64,000 bases of DNA, from positions 307,665-371,664 of the forward strand of contig NZ_JADQDC010000003.1 in NCBI RefSeq assembly GCF_015694345.1, in the 5' to 3' direction. A model generated the notes under the pieces. It saw only the letters and a program-made list of their open reading frames with translations, was not told the DNA's origin and made no database searches. The translations under genes and the position numbers were made by a program. Below, piece by piece: positions 16,885-26,030 of the stretch (positions within the stretch are counted from its first letter, which is position 1; each line of letters begins with the position of its first letter). The stretch is from Novosphingobium jiangmenense (GTDB taxonomy: Bacteria; Pseudomonadota; Alphaproteobacteria; Sphingomonadales; Sphingomonadaceae).

Positions 16885-17547
16885 ATGAACGCAAGTGCCC
16901 GCCGTATCGCAATTCTGGGCGCACCGCTCGTGGCCGCGCTCGGGCTCACGGCCTGCGGCGGCAAGAAGGGCGAACTGGTGGTGGACGATGCGGTCGGCGT
17001 CACCGCCCTGCGCGATCCCTGCCCGCGCGTCGGCATTCCTGACTACACCGGCGACATTACTGTGTTCACTTCGCCGTTGCGGACCGATTCGGACGCTATC
17101 GACATCGAAGCCACGATCACCAACTTGCGCGCCCAGTGCGCCGATGGTGCCAGGCTGCATTCGGTCGCCAGCTTCGACGTACTCGCCCGCCGCGCCACCA
17201 AGTCCGGTGCGCGCCGCGTCGAACTGCCCTACTTCTCCACCGTCGTGCGCGGTGGCAACGTCGTCGTCGCCAAGCGCGTCGGCAAGGTCGTGATCGATTT
17301 CGCCGACGGTCAGGACCGTGCCACCGGCCACGCCCAGGCGGGCGCCGATGTCGACAAGGCCGAAGCTTCGCTGCCCGAAGAGATCGTTAAGCGCATCTCG
17401 CGCAAGCGCCGCGCAGGGGACGAGGACGCCGCTGTCGACCCGCTGTCGCAGCCCGACGTGAAGGCCGCTATCGCCAAGGCCAACTTCGAACTGCTCGTCG
17501 GCTTCCAGCTGACCGACGCTCAGCTCCAGTACAACGTCCGCAAGTAA
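16885..17547 (+). CDS. Putative lipoprotein of unknown function
   Basis: This 220-aa protein has a lipoprotein signal ending in the lipobox LTAC (Cys24), followed by GGKKGELVVDDAVG. The mature part has TVFTSPLRTDSDAIDIEATI, SFDVLARRATKSGARRVEL and a charged segment with RKRRAGDED. No catalytic motif is recognised. The ATG at 16885 is chosen because it begins the signal peptide. It is likely exported and anchored to the outer membrane. It precedes argS by 42 bp on the same strand. Confidence 0.75.
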   Translation: MNASARRIAILGAPLVAALGLTACGGKKGELVVDDAVGVTALRDPCPRVGIPDYTGDITVFTSPLRTDSDAIDIEATITNLRAQCADGARLHSVASFDVLARRATKSGARRVELPYFSTVVRGGNVVVAKRVGKVVIDFADGQDRATGHAQAGADVDKAEASLPEEIVKRISRKRRAGDEDAAVDPLSQPDVKAAIAKANFELLVGFQLTDAQLQYNVRK

Positions 17548-17589
17548 GCACCCTTCCGTTAGTCGTGCGATTGGGCTAACCGCCCGCGC

Positions 17590-19338
17590 ATGACTGACGC
17601 CCGGATCAACCTCCACGCCGACTTCGCCTCGGTAATCGACACCGCGCTGACCGCGCTCGAAGCCGCAGGGACGCTCCCTGCCGGTTTGAACCGAGGCGCG
17701 GTGACGTGCGAGCCGCCGCGCGATCCTTCCCACGGCGATCTGGCCACCAACGCTGCGATGGTCTTGGCCAAGCCCGCCGGTACCAACCCGCGCGCACTGG
17801 CCACGGCGCTCGTTGCCGAACTCGAGAAGGAGCCGCGCGTCGTCTCCGCCGAGATCGCCGGACCCGGCTTCATCAACCTGCGGCTGACCGACGATGCATG
17901 GCGCGGCGAACTTGCGCTGATCGCGGCGGCGGGCGGCGATTATGGCCGCTCGACCATGGGCGGCGGCAAGGTCGTCAACGTCGAATACGTCTCGGCCAAC
18001 CCCACCGGCCCGATGCACATGGGTCACTGCCGTGGCGCCGTGGTCGGCGATGCGCTGGCGGACCTGCTCGTGTTCAGCGGACACAAGGTCACCAAGGAGT
18101 ATTACGTCAACGACGCCGGCGCGCAGGTCGATGTCCTCGCCCGCTCGGTCCACATGCGCTACCGCGAGGCACTGGGTGAGAGCATCGAGATCCCCGAAGG
18201 CCTCTACCCCGGCGACTATCTCGTCCCCGTGGGCAAGGCGCTGGCCGAGGAGTTTGGTGACAAGTACGTCGGCGCCCCCGAGGCTGACTGGCTGATCCTG
18301 TTCCGCACCCGCGCCGTGGCGGCGATGATGGACATGATCCGCGCCGATCTCGCCACGCTCGGCATCCACCACGACCTTTTCTCATCCGAAGCGGAGCTTC
18401 AGGCTTCGGGCAAGGTGGACGCTGCCGAACAATGGCTGCGCGCCCACGATCTCGTCTACGACGGCATTCTCGAAGCGCCCAAGGGCAAGACGCTCGAGGA
18501 CTGGGAGCCGGTCGAACTGCCGCTGTTCCGCTCGACCAAGTTCGGCGACGATCAGGACCGCCCGATCAAGAAGTCGAACGGCGCATGGACCTATTTCGGG
18601 GCCGACCTCGCCTATCACTTCCAGAAGGCGCAGACCGCCGATGCCCTCGTCGACATCTGGGGTGCTGACCACGCCGGCACGGTCAAGCGGATCAAGGCTG
18701 CGGTCGCCGCGCTGACCAGCGCCGAGGGTGGCGTTGCAAAGCCGTTCGAGGTCAAGCTCGTCCAGATGGTGCAGCTGATGAAGGGTGGCCAGCCCTTCAA
18801 GATGTCGAAGCGCTCCGGCAACTTCGTCACCTTGGCCGATGTCGTCGACATGGTCGGCAAGGACGTGGTGCGTTTCACCATGCTAACTCGCAAGCCCGAC
18901 GCGCAGATGGACTTCGATTTCGACAAGGTCGTCGAAGCCAGCAAGGACAACCCGGTGTTTTACGTGCAGTATGCCCACGCGCGCATCTGCCGGAACATTC
19001 GCAAGGGTGCCGACGAAGGCTTTGCCCCGTCAGGAGAAAACCTCTCGTTGCTGGGCGAGGAAGAACTGGCTCTGGTCAAGCTCGCCGCTCAGTTCCCGCG
19101 CACGGTCGAAGCCGCTGCCGTCGCGCGCGAGCCGCATCGCATCGCCTTCTTCCTCCACGATCTCGCCTCGGCCTTCCACTCCTACTACAACCTCGGCAAC
19201 GACCGGCCCGAGAAGCGCTTCATTGTGGCACAAGACTCCGCAATGACCGCAGCCCGCCTTTTCCTCGCCGAACAAATCGGGCAGGTAATTCGTAACGGTC
19301 TTGCGCTACTGGGCGTTGAGGCAGCGCAGGAACTTTGA
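17590..19338 (+). CDS. argS: Arginyl-tRNA synthetase
   Basis: This 582-aa class I synthetase charges tRNA-Arg. It has an N-terminal Add-1 domain (about 1-110) and the HIGH motif as HMGH in NPTGPMHMGHCRGAVVGD. The KMSKS-type motif reads FKMSKRSGNFVTL, and the C-terminal DALR anticodon-binding domain begins near residue 460 (NPVFYVQYAHARICRNIRK). It heads the block argS-SPOR-nagZ-scpA-scpB-tatABC, an order conserved in many alphaproteobacteria. Confidence 0.97.
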   Translation: MTDARINLHADFASVIDTALTALEAAGTLPAGLNRGAVTCEPPRDPSHGDLATNAAMVLAKPAGTNPRALATALVAELEKEPRVVSAEIAGPGFINLRLTDDAWRGELALIAAAGGDYGRSTMGGGKVVNVEYVSANPTGPMHMGHCRGAVVGDALADLLVFSGHKVTKEYYVNDAGAQVDVLARSVHMRYREALGESIEIPEGLYPGDYLVPVGKALAEEFGDKYVGAPEADWLILFRTRAVAAMMDMIRADLATLGIHHDLFSSEAELQASGKVDAAEQWLRAHDLVYDGILEAPKGKTLEDWEPVELPLFRSTKFGDDQDRPIKKSNGAWTYFGADLAYHFQKAQTADALVDIWGADHAGTVKRIKAAVAALTSAEGGVAKPFEVKLVQMVQLMKGGQPFKMSKRSGNFVTLADVVDMVGKDVVRFTMLTRKPDAQMDFDFDKVVEASKDNPVFYVQYAHARICRNIRKGADEGFAPSGENLSLLGEEELALVKLAAQFPRTVEAAAVAREPHRIAFFLHDLASAFHSYYNLGNDRPEKRFIVAQDSAMTAARLFLAEQIGQVIRNGLALLGVEAAQEL

Positions 19339-19360
19339 CGTCAAACAGGGCAGGGCAGGC

Positions 19361-20116
19361 ATGAACGGCGAAAACGGGCAGAATTCGTGGGACGACGAAC
19401 CGGGCAAGCCGTTCGACGTCTCTGCCGAGATGGCCGAACCCGTCGGTGATCGCCTCGCCCTGGGCGACGAGGAACGCCTCCCCTGGCTCGAAAGCGCTGA
19501 TGATCTTGATGGCGAGGATGAGGACAGCGGCAACGGTCGCCTGATCGGCTTTGCGGTGATGGGCCTCGTCGTCCTCGCCGCGCTGGTCGGTGGCATCTGG
19601 TATGCCAGCAACCGCACCACCGGCCCGGCCAATGCCGACGGCAGCCTGATCGAGGCCAGCCGCGAACCCTACAAGGTCGTGCCCAAGGACCCCGGCGGCA
19701 AGACTTTCGCAGGCACTGGCGATTCCAGCTTCACGGTCAGCGAAGGCGAAAAGCCCGTCGCCAACCTTGCAGGCTCCGCCTCGCCAACCCCGGCGGCGGC
19801 CGCCCCGTCGCCCACGCCATCGGCCAAGCCGAGCGCAGGCGCAACGCCCGCACCCAAGCCCACTCAGGCAGCCGCCGTCAGCGGCGTCGGTGTGCAGGTC
19901 GGCGCGTTCTCGTCCAACGCTGCGGCAGAGGCCGGCTGGCAGAAGCTCGTCGCCAACCACGAAGCCCTCAAGGGGCTCTCGCACCGCGTGATCGAGGGCA
20001 AGGCCGACATCGGCACCGTCTATCGCCTGCAGGCCGTGGCGGGCGATCTTGCCTCGGCCAGCGCGCTCTGTGCAACGCTCCAGGCGGGCGGGTTGAAGTG
20101 CCAGGTGAAGCGCTGA
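19361..20116 (+). CDS. SPOR domain-containing membrane protein
   Basis: This 251-aa protein has an acidic cytoplasmic N-terminus (1-60) and one membrane helix at 61-80 (LIGFAVMGLVVLAALVGGIW). A Pro/Ala/Ser-rich periplasmic linker follows. The C-terminal SPOR domain is at about 172-250 (VGVQVGAFSSNAAAEAGWQK ... YRLQAVAGDLASASALCATL). SPOR domains bind denuded septal peptidoglycan, so a role at division sites is likely. It lies 22 bp after argS and before nagZ, a peptidoglycan-recycling enzyme, which fits that role. Confidence 0.9.
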   Translation: MNGENGQNSWDDEPGKPFDVSAEMAEPVGDRLALGDEERLPWLESADDLDGEDEDSGNGRLIGFAVMGLVVLAALVGGIWYASNRTTGPANADGSLIEASREPYKVVPKDPGGKTFAGTGDSSFTVSEGEKPVANLAGSASPTPAAAAPSPTPSAKPSAGATPAPKPTQAAAVSGVGVQVGAFSSNAAAEAGWQKLVANHEALKGLSHRVIEGKADIGTVYRLQAVAGDLASASALCATLQAGGLKCQVKR

Positions 20117-20208
20117 ACTGATCTGGGGGAGGTAGAGGGTCCCGTTTTCCCCCACCTTCACCGCACAAACCCTTGCCAAAGCCGCGCCATTTCGCGCACC
20201 TCACCGCC

Positions 20209-21225
20209 ATGTTGCCTGCGATTTTCGGGCTTTCCGGCCTGACCCTGACCGATGACGAGCGCGCCTTCTTCCGCGATGCGGACCCGGCGGGATACATCCT
20301 GTTCGGCCGCAACGTCGAAAGCCGCGCCCAGGTCCGCGCCCTGACCGACGAACTGCGCGCGCTGCACGGACGGGACCGCACCTTCATCTGCATCGATCAG
20401 GAAGGCGGCCGCGTCGCCCGGATGAAACCGCCGGTGTGGGCAGCCTATCCGCCCGGCGAACGCTTTGACCGGCTTTACGACGTCGCCCCCGCCAGCGCGA
20501 TCGAAGCCGCGCGCGCCAATGCCCATGCCCTCGGGCTGGACCTGGCCGAAGTCGGCATCAGCGTCGATTGCCTCCCCCTGCTCGACGTACGCCAGCCCGG
20601 CGCGCACGACGTGATCGGCGATCGCGCGCTCGGTTCCGAACCCTTGCGCGTCGCCGCGCTGGGCCGCGCCACGCTCGATGGCCTCGCCCGGGCAGGCGTC
20701 GCGGGCGTGGTCAAGCACATGCCCGGCCACGGCCGCTCGATGGTCGACAGCCACAAGGAAACCCCGCTCGTCACCGCCAGCGCAGAGGAACTCGAGCAGG
20801 ACCTCGCCCCCTTCCGCGCGCTCAAGGACGCGCCCATCGCCATGACCGGCCACTTGCGCTTTACTGCGTGGGACGCCGAAAACCCTGCCACCCTCTCGCC
20901 TTTCGTGATCGGTGAGGTCATGCGCAAGCAGATCGGCTTCGACGGCCTGCTGCTGACCGACGATCTCGACATGCAGGCGCTGGGCGGCACCGTGCCCGAA
21001 CGCGCAGTACGGGCGCAGGCGGCGGGATGCGACATCGCGCTCAACTGCTGGGCGAAGATGGACGACATGATCGGCATTGCCCAGGGCCTCGCGCCGATGA
21101 GCGCCAAGACCGCCGAACGCCTTGAACGCGCTCTGGCCGACACCTCAACGTTCGAAGGCCCTGCCGATACGTCCGCCCAAGCCGCGCTCCTCGCCACGCG
21201 CGACCGGCTGCTGGAACTCGCCTGA
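20209..21225 (+). CDS. nagZ: Beta-N-acetylhexosaminidase NagZ (GH3)
   Basis: This 338-aa cytoplasmic glycoside hydrolase family 3 enzyme removes GlcNAc from anhydromuropeptides during peptidoglycan recycling. Motifs seen are FICIDQEGGRVARMKPP, VVKHMPGHGRS and the nucleophile region LLLTDDLDMQALGG (first Asp of DDLDM). The ATG at 20209 is chosen over an upstream TTG at 20173. Its stop overlaps the scpA start (TGATG). Confidence 0.94.
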   Translation: MLPAIFGLSGLTLTDDERAFFRDADPAGYILFGRNVESRAQVRALTDELRALHGRDRTFICIDQEGGRVARMKPPVWAAYPPGERFDRLYDVAPASAIEAARANAHALGLDLAEVGISVDCLPLLDVRQPGAHDVIGDRALGSEPLRVAALGRATLDGLARAGVAGVVKHMPGHGRSMVDSHKETPLVTASAEELEQDLAPFRALKDAPIAMTGHLRFTAWDAENPATLSPFVIGEVMRKQIGFDGLLLTDDLDMQALGGTVPERAVRAQAAGCDIALNCWAKMDDMIGIAQGLAPMSAKTAERLERALADTSTFEGPADTSAQAALLATRDRLLELA

Positions 21226-22022
21226 TGGCCGACGTCGTCGAACCGGCCCTGTTTGACGGCGACGCGGCCTGGGAAGGCATTGCCAGCGCACCCACCGGCG
21301 ATGCCGCGCTCTACCTAGAACTTGATGGCTGGGAAGGCCCGCTCGACCTCCTGCTCGAACTGGCGCGGCGGCAGAAGGTGGACCTGCGCACCATTTCGAT
21401 CCTCGAACTGGTCGGCCAGTATCTCGACTACATTGAGCGGGCGAAGGCGCTGAAGCTCGAACTGGCGGCGGACTATCTGGTGATGGCGGCATGGCTCGCC
21501 TACCTCAAGTCGCTGCTCCTGCTCCCGCGCGATCCCGAAGTGCAGCCAAGCCCCGAGGAACTCGCGCTCAAGCTGCAACTGCGCCTCCAGCGTCTCGGCG
21601 CAATGCGTGAGGCCGGCGCACGGCTGATGGGGCGTGACCGCACCGGGCGCGACGTGTTCCTGCGTGGCGCGCCTGAAGGCCTGCGCGTGGATCGCAAGGC
21701 GCTGTGGCAGTGCGATGTGTTCTCGCTGATCCAGGCCTATGGCGCGATCAAGCACCGCAACCGCCCGGTCGTCCACATGGTCCGCGAACGCGCGGTTGTC
21801 ACGCTCGACGCCGCGCTGGCGCGCGTGTCGAAGATGCTCGGCGTGGCGATGGACTGGACCGACCTGCGCGCCTTCCTGCCGCTCGATGCCGATCCGCAAC
21901 TGCGCAAGTCGGCGCTCGCCTCCAGCTTCCTCGCCGCGCTCGAACTTGCCAAGCAGGGCAGGGCAGAGATCGCGCAGGACCACGCCTTCGGACCACTTAT
22001 GCTGAGAGCTGCGCGCGCATGA
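21225..22022 (+). CDS. scpA: Segregation and condensation protein A
   Basis: This 265-aa kleisin joins SMC heads and ScpB in the bacterial condensin. The N-terminal motif LDGWEGPLDLLLELARRQKV is diagnostic. ISILELVGQYLDYIERAKAL and the AADYLVMAAWLAYLKSLLLL helix follow, and the C-terminal winged helix ends near EIAQDHAFGPLMLRA. The gene is translationally coupled to nagZ upstream and scpB downstream. Confidence 0.95.
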   Translation: MADVVEPALFDGDAAWEGIASAPTGDAALYLELDGWEGPLDLLLELARRQKVDLRTISILELVGQYLDYIERAKALKLELAADYLVMAAWLAYLKSLLLLPRDPEVQPSPEELALKLQLRLQRLGAMREAGARLMGRDRTGRDVFLRGAPEGLRVDRKALWQCDVFSLIQAYGAIKHRNRPVVHMVRERAVVTLDAALARVSKMLGVAMDWTDLRAFLPLDADPQLRKSALASSFLAALELAKQGRAEIAQDHAFGPLMLRAARA

Positions 22023-22630
22023 CCGGACAGCCCGACGATCTCGAACGCGCGGTAGAGGCCACCCTGTTCGCCGCCGAACAGCCGATGACCGAGCAGGAAA
22101 TCTCCGCGCATCTCGAAGGCGCCGCGGTCGGCCCGGTGCTCGAACGACTGGCCGAAACCTACGCAGGACGCGGCATCCATCTCGTTGAGCGCGGTGGTCG
22201 CTGGCACTTCCAGACCGCCGCCGATCTCGCCCATCTCCTGCGCCGCGAGAAGGAAGAGCCGCGCCGCCTGTCGCGCGCCGCCACCGAGGCACTGGCGATC
22301 ATCGCCTATCACGAACCCGTCAGCCGCGCCGAGATCGAGGCGATTCGCGGCGTGCAGACCGCCAAGGGCACTCTGGACGTCCTGCTCGAGGCTGGCTGGA
22401 TACGTATTGCCGGACGCCGCGAGGTCCCCGGTCGCCCGACGATCTATGCAACAAGCCCCGAATTTCTCACGCATTTCGGCCTTTCTTCGCGCCGTGACCT
22501 GCCCGGAATCGAGGAATTGCGCGCTGCAGGCCTGCTCGATCCTGTCGAAGAGGCGTTTGCCGTCTTGACGGGGGGCGACGATGCGGACACGGGGGCGATT
22601 GATCCGTCTGGCGAAGACAACTCAGACTGA
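22019..22630 (+). CDS. scpB: Segregation and condensation protein B
   Basis: This 203-aa partner of ScpA has two winged-helix domains. Characteristic stretches are LERAVEATLFAAEQPMTEQE, LSRAATEALAIIAYHEPVSR, AEIEAIRGVQTAKGTLDVLL and the GRREVPGRPTIYATSPEFL loop. The ATG at 22019 overlaps the scpA stop by 4 bp. The C-terminal tail is acidic and includes GGDDADTGAIDPSGEDNSD. Confidence 0.95.
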   Translation: MTGQPDDLERAVEATLFAAEQPMTEQEISAHLEGAAVGPVLERLAETYAGRGIHLVERGGRWHFQTAADLAHLLRREKEEPRRLSRAATEALAIIAYHEPVSRAEIEAIRGVQTAKGTLDVLLEAGWIRIAGRREVPGRPTIYATSPEFLTHFGLSSRRDLPGIEELRAAGLLDPVEEAFAVLTGGDDADTGAIDPSGEDNSD

Positions 22631-22696
22631 GTTCACGTTAAAACTGGCAAGTGGGGCGCGCGACCCTTATCTAGGGCACGCAAAGGAGTTGGTAAC

Positions 22697-22936
22697 ATGG
22701 GTGGTCTTTCCCTTCCGCACCTGATCGTGCTTGCGCTGGTCGTGCTGATCCTGTTCGGCCGTGGCCGCATTTCCGAGATGATGGGCGATTTCGGCAAGGG
22801 CATCAAAAGCTTCAAGCAGGGCATGAACGATGAGGACAACAAGCCGGTGACCCCGCCGCCCGCCCAGATCCAGCAGCAGCAGGTTCCCCCGGCGGCCCCC
22901 GCGCCCGCACCGACCTCGACCGACCAGGCCCAGTAA
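22697..22936 (+). CDS. tatA: Twin-arginine translocase subunit TatA
   Basis: This 79-aa pore-forming Tat component has a short N-terminal membrane helix ([20 protein letters not shown]), the conserved FGRGR hinge and an amphipathic helix ([19 protein letters not shown]). A Pro/Gln/Ala-rich tail follows. An AAAGGAG site sits upstream of the ATG. The 66-bp gap after scpB may carry a promoter. It begins tatABC. Confidence 0.95.
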   Translation: MGGLSLPHLIVLALVVLILFGRGRISEMMGDFGKGIKSFKQGMNDEDNKPVTPPPAQIQQQQVPPAAPAPAPTSTDQAQ

Positions 22937-22961
22937 GCCCTCCTGACAAGGCGACAGGGCC

Positions 22962-23369
22962 GTGTTCGACATCGGCGCGTCCGAACTTTTGGTGCTGGTC
23001 ATCGTGGCGATCGTCGTGATCGGCCCGAAGGACCTGCCGCTCGCCCTGCGCACCGCAGGCCGCTGGGTGGCGAAAATGCGCCGCGTCTCCAACCACTTCA
23101 AGGCCGGGATCGAGACCATGATCCGCGAGGCGGAGATGGAGGAGATGGAGCGCAAGTGGAAGGAACAGAACGAGCGCATCATGCGCGAGACGGCGGCGCA
23201 GGAAGCCGCCGCTGCGCAAGGGCAGACCGTGGCTGCAGCCGAAGACCAGAACGATCCCTTCCCGAACCCGCTCCCATCGGATGCTCCCGCTGACCCGGTG
23301 ATGATCGGGCCGATGCCGCCGGAAGAGAAGGTGGCTCACGCGCCCAAGCCGGAAGCGCCGCTGCCATGA
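22962..23369 (+). CDS. tatB: Twin-arginine translocase subunit TatB
   Basis: This 135-aa Tat receptor component starts with GTG (MFDIGASELLVLVIVAIVVI). The conserved GPKDLPLALRTAGRWVAKMR follows, then a long charged amphipathic region with EAEMEEMERKWKEQNERIM and a Pro/Ala-rich tail. It lies 25 bp after tatA, and its stop overlaps the tatC start by 4 bp. Confidence 0.95.
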   Translation: MFDIGASELLVLVIVAIVVIGPKDLPLALRTAGRWVAKMRRVSNHFKAGIETMIREAEMEEMERKWKEQNERIMRETAAQEAAAAQGQTVAAAEDQNDPFPNPLPSDAPADPVMIGPMPPEEKVAHAPKPEAPLP

Positions 23370-24184
23370 TCTCCGACATCGACGAGACGCAGGCCCCGCT
23401 GCTCGATCACCTGCTCGAACTGCGCACGCGCCTGCTGCGCTGCGTCTATGCGCTGGCCATTGCCTTCGCGATCAGCTTCTACTTCGCCGACGACATCTTC
23501 GCGCTGCTGGCGCGGCCGCTGGTCCACGCCTTCCCGCCGGGGCAGGGCAAGCTGATCTATACCAAGCTCTACGAAGCGTTCTTCGTTGAACTCAAGGTCT
23601 CGATGTTCGCGGCGTTCTTCGTCAGCTTCCCGGTCATCGCCAACCAGCTCTGGGCCTTCGTCGCGCCGGGCCTCTATGCGCGCGAGAAGAAGGCGTTCCT
23701 GCCCTTCCTCTTCGCCACGCCGGTGCTGTTCACCGCTGGCGCCAGTCTCGCCTACTTCATCGTCATGCCGACCGCCTTCAAGTGGTTCCTCGGTTTCGAA
23801 GGCAACAAGGGCGGGCTGCAACTCGAAGCGCTGCCGGGGACGGGCGATTACCTCAGCCTCGTCATGCAGTTCATCCTCGCCTTCGGGATCAGCTTCCTGC
23901 TGCCGGTGCTGCTGATGCTGCTCAACCGCGCCGGGATCGTCAGCCGCGACCAATTGGTCAAGGCGCGCCGCTATGCGATCGTCGTGATCTTCGCCGTCGC
24001 CACCGTGGCGACGCCGCCCGACGTCGTTTCGCAGCTGATGCTCGCCATCCCGCTGCTGTTCCTGTTCGAAGGCACGCTGCTGCTGATGCGCTTCACCGAG
24101 CGCGCCGATGCCAAGCGCCGCGCCGAGGAAGAGGCCGAAGCCGCCGCGCTTCCTGCGGGCGAGACCCCGCCGCTGCTCCCGTAA
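23366..24184 (+). CDS. tatC: Twin-arginine translocase subunit TatC
   Basis: This 272-aa integral-membrane core of the Tat translocase recognises RR signal peptides. It shows six hydrophobic helices and the family stretches APLLDHLLELRTRLLRCVYA, KLYEAFFVELKVSMFAAFF, NQLWAFVAPGLYAREKKAFL and VATPPDVVSQLMLAIPL. It closes the tatABC operon and is followed by a strong hairpin terminator. Confidence 0.96.
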   Translation: MISDIDETQAPLLDHLLELRTRLLRCVYALAIAFAISFYFADDIFALLARPLVHAFPPGQGKLIYTKLYEAFFVELKVSMFAAFFVSFPVIANQLWAFVAPGLYAREKKAFLPFLFATPVLFTAGASLAYFIVMPTAFKWFLGFEGNKGGLQLEALPGTGDYLSLVMQFILAFGISFLLPVLLMLLNRAGIVSRDQLVKARRYAIVVIFAVATVATPPDVVSQLMLAIPLLFLFEGTLLLMRFTERADAKRRAEEEAEAAALPAGETPPLLP

Positions 24185-24187
24185 AAG

Positions 24188-24216
24188 GAAACGGGGGCAC
24201 ACACGGCCCCCGTTTC
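24188..24216 (+). terminator. Rho-independent terminator after tatC
   Basis: GAAACGGGGGC pairs perfectly with GCCCCCGTTTC around a 7-base loop, four bases after the tatC stop. The T run on the 3' side is short (TTT). Confidence 0.8.
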
Positions 24217-24338
24217 GGTACTCGGCAATCAGAGCCTCGCAAGACTCGCGAAACCGTGGGTGAGAGGGCGGGTTCCGCGACGCAGCCCAAGGGCAGCATC
24301 CGGAAAGATCGCCCCCTCAAGCCTTCCGCGTCGGCACC

Positions 24339-26030
24339 CTAACGCGTTGATGGCGTTCCGGTTTCCAGCCCATTTTCGGCCGACCACACCTTGCCCCCGC
24401 CAATCCACGTTTCCAGCACCTTGGTCGCCCTGACCTGTGCCGGATTTGCGGTGAGCGGATCGGTATCGACCAGCACGAAGTCCGCCCTGAGGCCCGGCGC
24501 AAGCCGCCCGAACTTCCCTTCGGCAAAGCCCGCATAGGCCGCATCGGCGGTATAGGCCGCCAGCGCCTCGGCGGGCGAAACGCGCTCCTGCGGCTGCCAT
24601 CCGCCTTCCGGCTGCCCGTCCGGCCCCTGCCGACTCATCGCAGCGGCAAGCCCGGCCCACGGATCGGCCACCTCAACCGGCGCGTCCGATCCGAACGCCA
24701 GCCGCACGCCCGCCGCCTTCAGCGACTTCCACGCGTAAGCGCCCGCCAGCCGCTCCGGCCCAAGCCGCGCTTCGGCCATCACCCGGTCGGAGGTCTGGTG
24801 TACCGGCTGCATCGAGGCGATGGCCCCGCTCCGCGCAAACCGCGCGATGTCCTTGGGATCGAGGATCTGGGCATGTTCGATGCGCCAGCGCCGGTCGCCC
24901 TTGTAGGTTTCCGAAAGGTCGGTGATCGCCCCGATCACGGTGGCATTGGCCTCGTCGCCGATGGCGTGAACGGCCACCTGAAAGTTGTCCATCGCCGCGC
25001 GGCTCATCAGGTTGCCGAGCTGGGTCTGGTTCAACTGCGGCAGCCCGCGCGTTTCCGGCGCATCGGCATATGGCGCCTTCAGCCACGCCCCGCGCGATCC
25101 CAGCGCGCCATCGACATAGAGCTTCACCCCGTTCAGCCGCAGCCGGTCCTGATAGAGCCAGGGCGAGGGGCCGGGCCCGCCGATCAGGACCATCTGCTCA
25201 GGGCCCCGCGCATAGGCCATGATCCGCACATAGAGCCTGTTGGCATCGCCCGCACGGCGATAAGCCTGCCAGTCCTCGATGCCCGTGCCCATGTCGGCCA
25301 CGGCAGTGATGCCGCGCTTGAACAGGATCTGCTGGGCATTGGCCAGCGCGAGATCGCGGTCTTCGGGCCGCGGAGCAGGGACCTTGGCGTCGATCAGTTC
25401 CATCGCCGCATCGACCAGTACGCCGCGCGGCGAGCCATCAGGCGCCCGATCAAGACTGCCGCCCGCCGGGTCCTTCGTCGCTGCGGTCACGCCCGCCGCC
25501 TTGAGCGCGGCGCTGTTCGCCCATCCCGCGTGCCCGTCGACCCGCTGCAGCCATACCGGCCTGCCGCCTGTCACCGCGTCAAGCTCGGCTGCCGTCGGAA
25601 ACCGCCCCAGCTGCCATGTCTCCTGATTCCAGCCGCGCCCGATTATCCATGGCCGATCAGGGTGTTCGGCGCTGAACTTGGCAATCCGGTTCAACGCATC
25701 GGCGAGCGAGGTCGTGTCGGACAGATCAAGGCTCAGTGCCGCAAAGCCGATGTCCATCACATGGACATGCGCATCGATCATCCCCGGCAGCATCACGCGG
25801 CCCTGACCGTCGAGGTGGTACTGGTACTCCTTGCGCGGGCGGGGCTTCCTGTCGCCCGCATGGATCACGCGCTTGATCGTGCCGGCATCGTCGAACAGCA
25901 GCCCGGTGAACTGCTCCACCTGACCGTTCGCGCCGACCGTCGTGCCGCGCACGTTGTCGATCAGCGTGTCGGCCCAGGCCGCGGTCGAAGGGCCGAGCAG
26001 CAGCGCTGCGGCAAAGGCAGCGCGCCTCAC
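24339..26030 (-). CDS. Exported metal-dependent amidohydrolase (YtcJ-like)
   Basis: This 563-aa protein belongs to the amidohydrolase 3 family. A signal peptide (RRAAFAAALLLGPSTAAWA) starts at a GTG that overlaps the upstream gene's stop (GTGA); the longer open frame is a shadow. The metal-binding start of the barrel is MLPGMIDAHVHVMD (HxH). WIIGRGWNQETW, VAVHAIGDEANATVIGA and LAFGSDAPVEVADPWAGL (final Asp) follow, all typical of YtcJ-like enzymes. The substrate is unknown; exported members hydrolyse amide or ester bonds of small molecules. It is coupled to the dehydrogenase at 26027. Confidence 0.87.
   Translation of the reverse strand: MRRAAFAAALLLGPSTAAWADTLIDNVRGTTVGANGQVEQFTGLLFDDAGTIKRVIHAGDRKPRPRKEYQYHLDGQGRVMLPGMIDAHVHVMDIGFAALSLDLSDTTSLADALNRIAKFSAEHPDRPWIIGRGWNQETWQLGRFPTAAELDAVTGGRPVWLQRVDGHAGWANSAALKAAGVTAATKDPAGGSLDRAPDGSPRGVLVDAAMELIDAKVPAPRPEDRDLALANAQQILFKRGITAVADMGTGIEDWQAYRRAGDANRLYVRIMAYARGPEQMVLIGGPGPSPWLYQDRLRLNGVKLYVDGALGSRGAWLKAPYADAPETRGLPQLNQTQLGNLMSRAAMDNFQVAVHAIGDEANATVIGAITDLSETYKGDRRWRIEHAQILDPKDIARFARSGAIASMQPVHQTSDRVMAEARLGPERLAGAYAWKSLKAAGVRLAFGSDAPVEVADPWAGLAAAMSRQGPDGQPEGGWQPQERVSPAEALAAYTADAAYAGFAEGKFGRLAPGLRADFVLVDTDPLTANPAQVRATKVLETWIGGGKVWSAENGLETGTPSTR

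Noticed and set aside
20126..20160. Hairpin between the SPOR gene and nagZ as a terminator
   Set aside because: Pairing of the G-rich and C-rich tracts leaves a large loop and no T run; the genes look co-transcribed.
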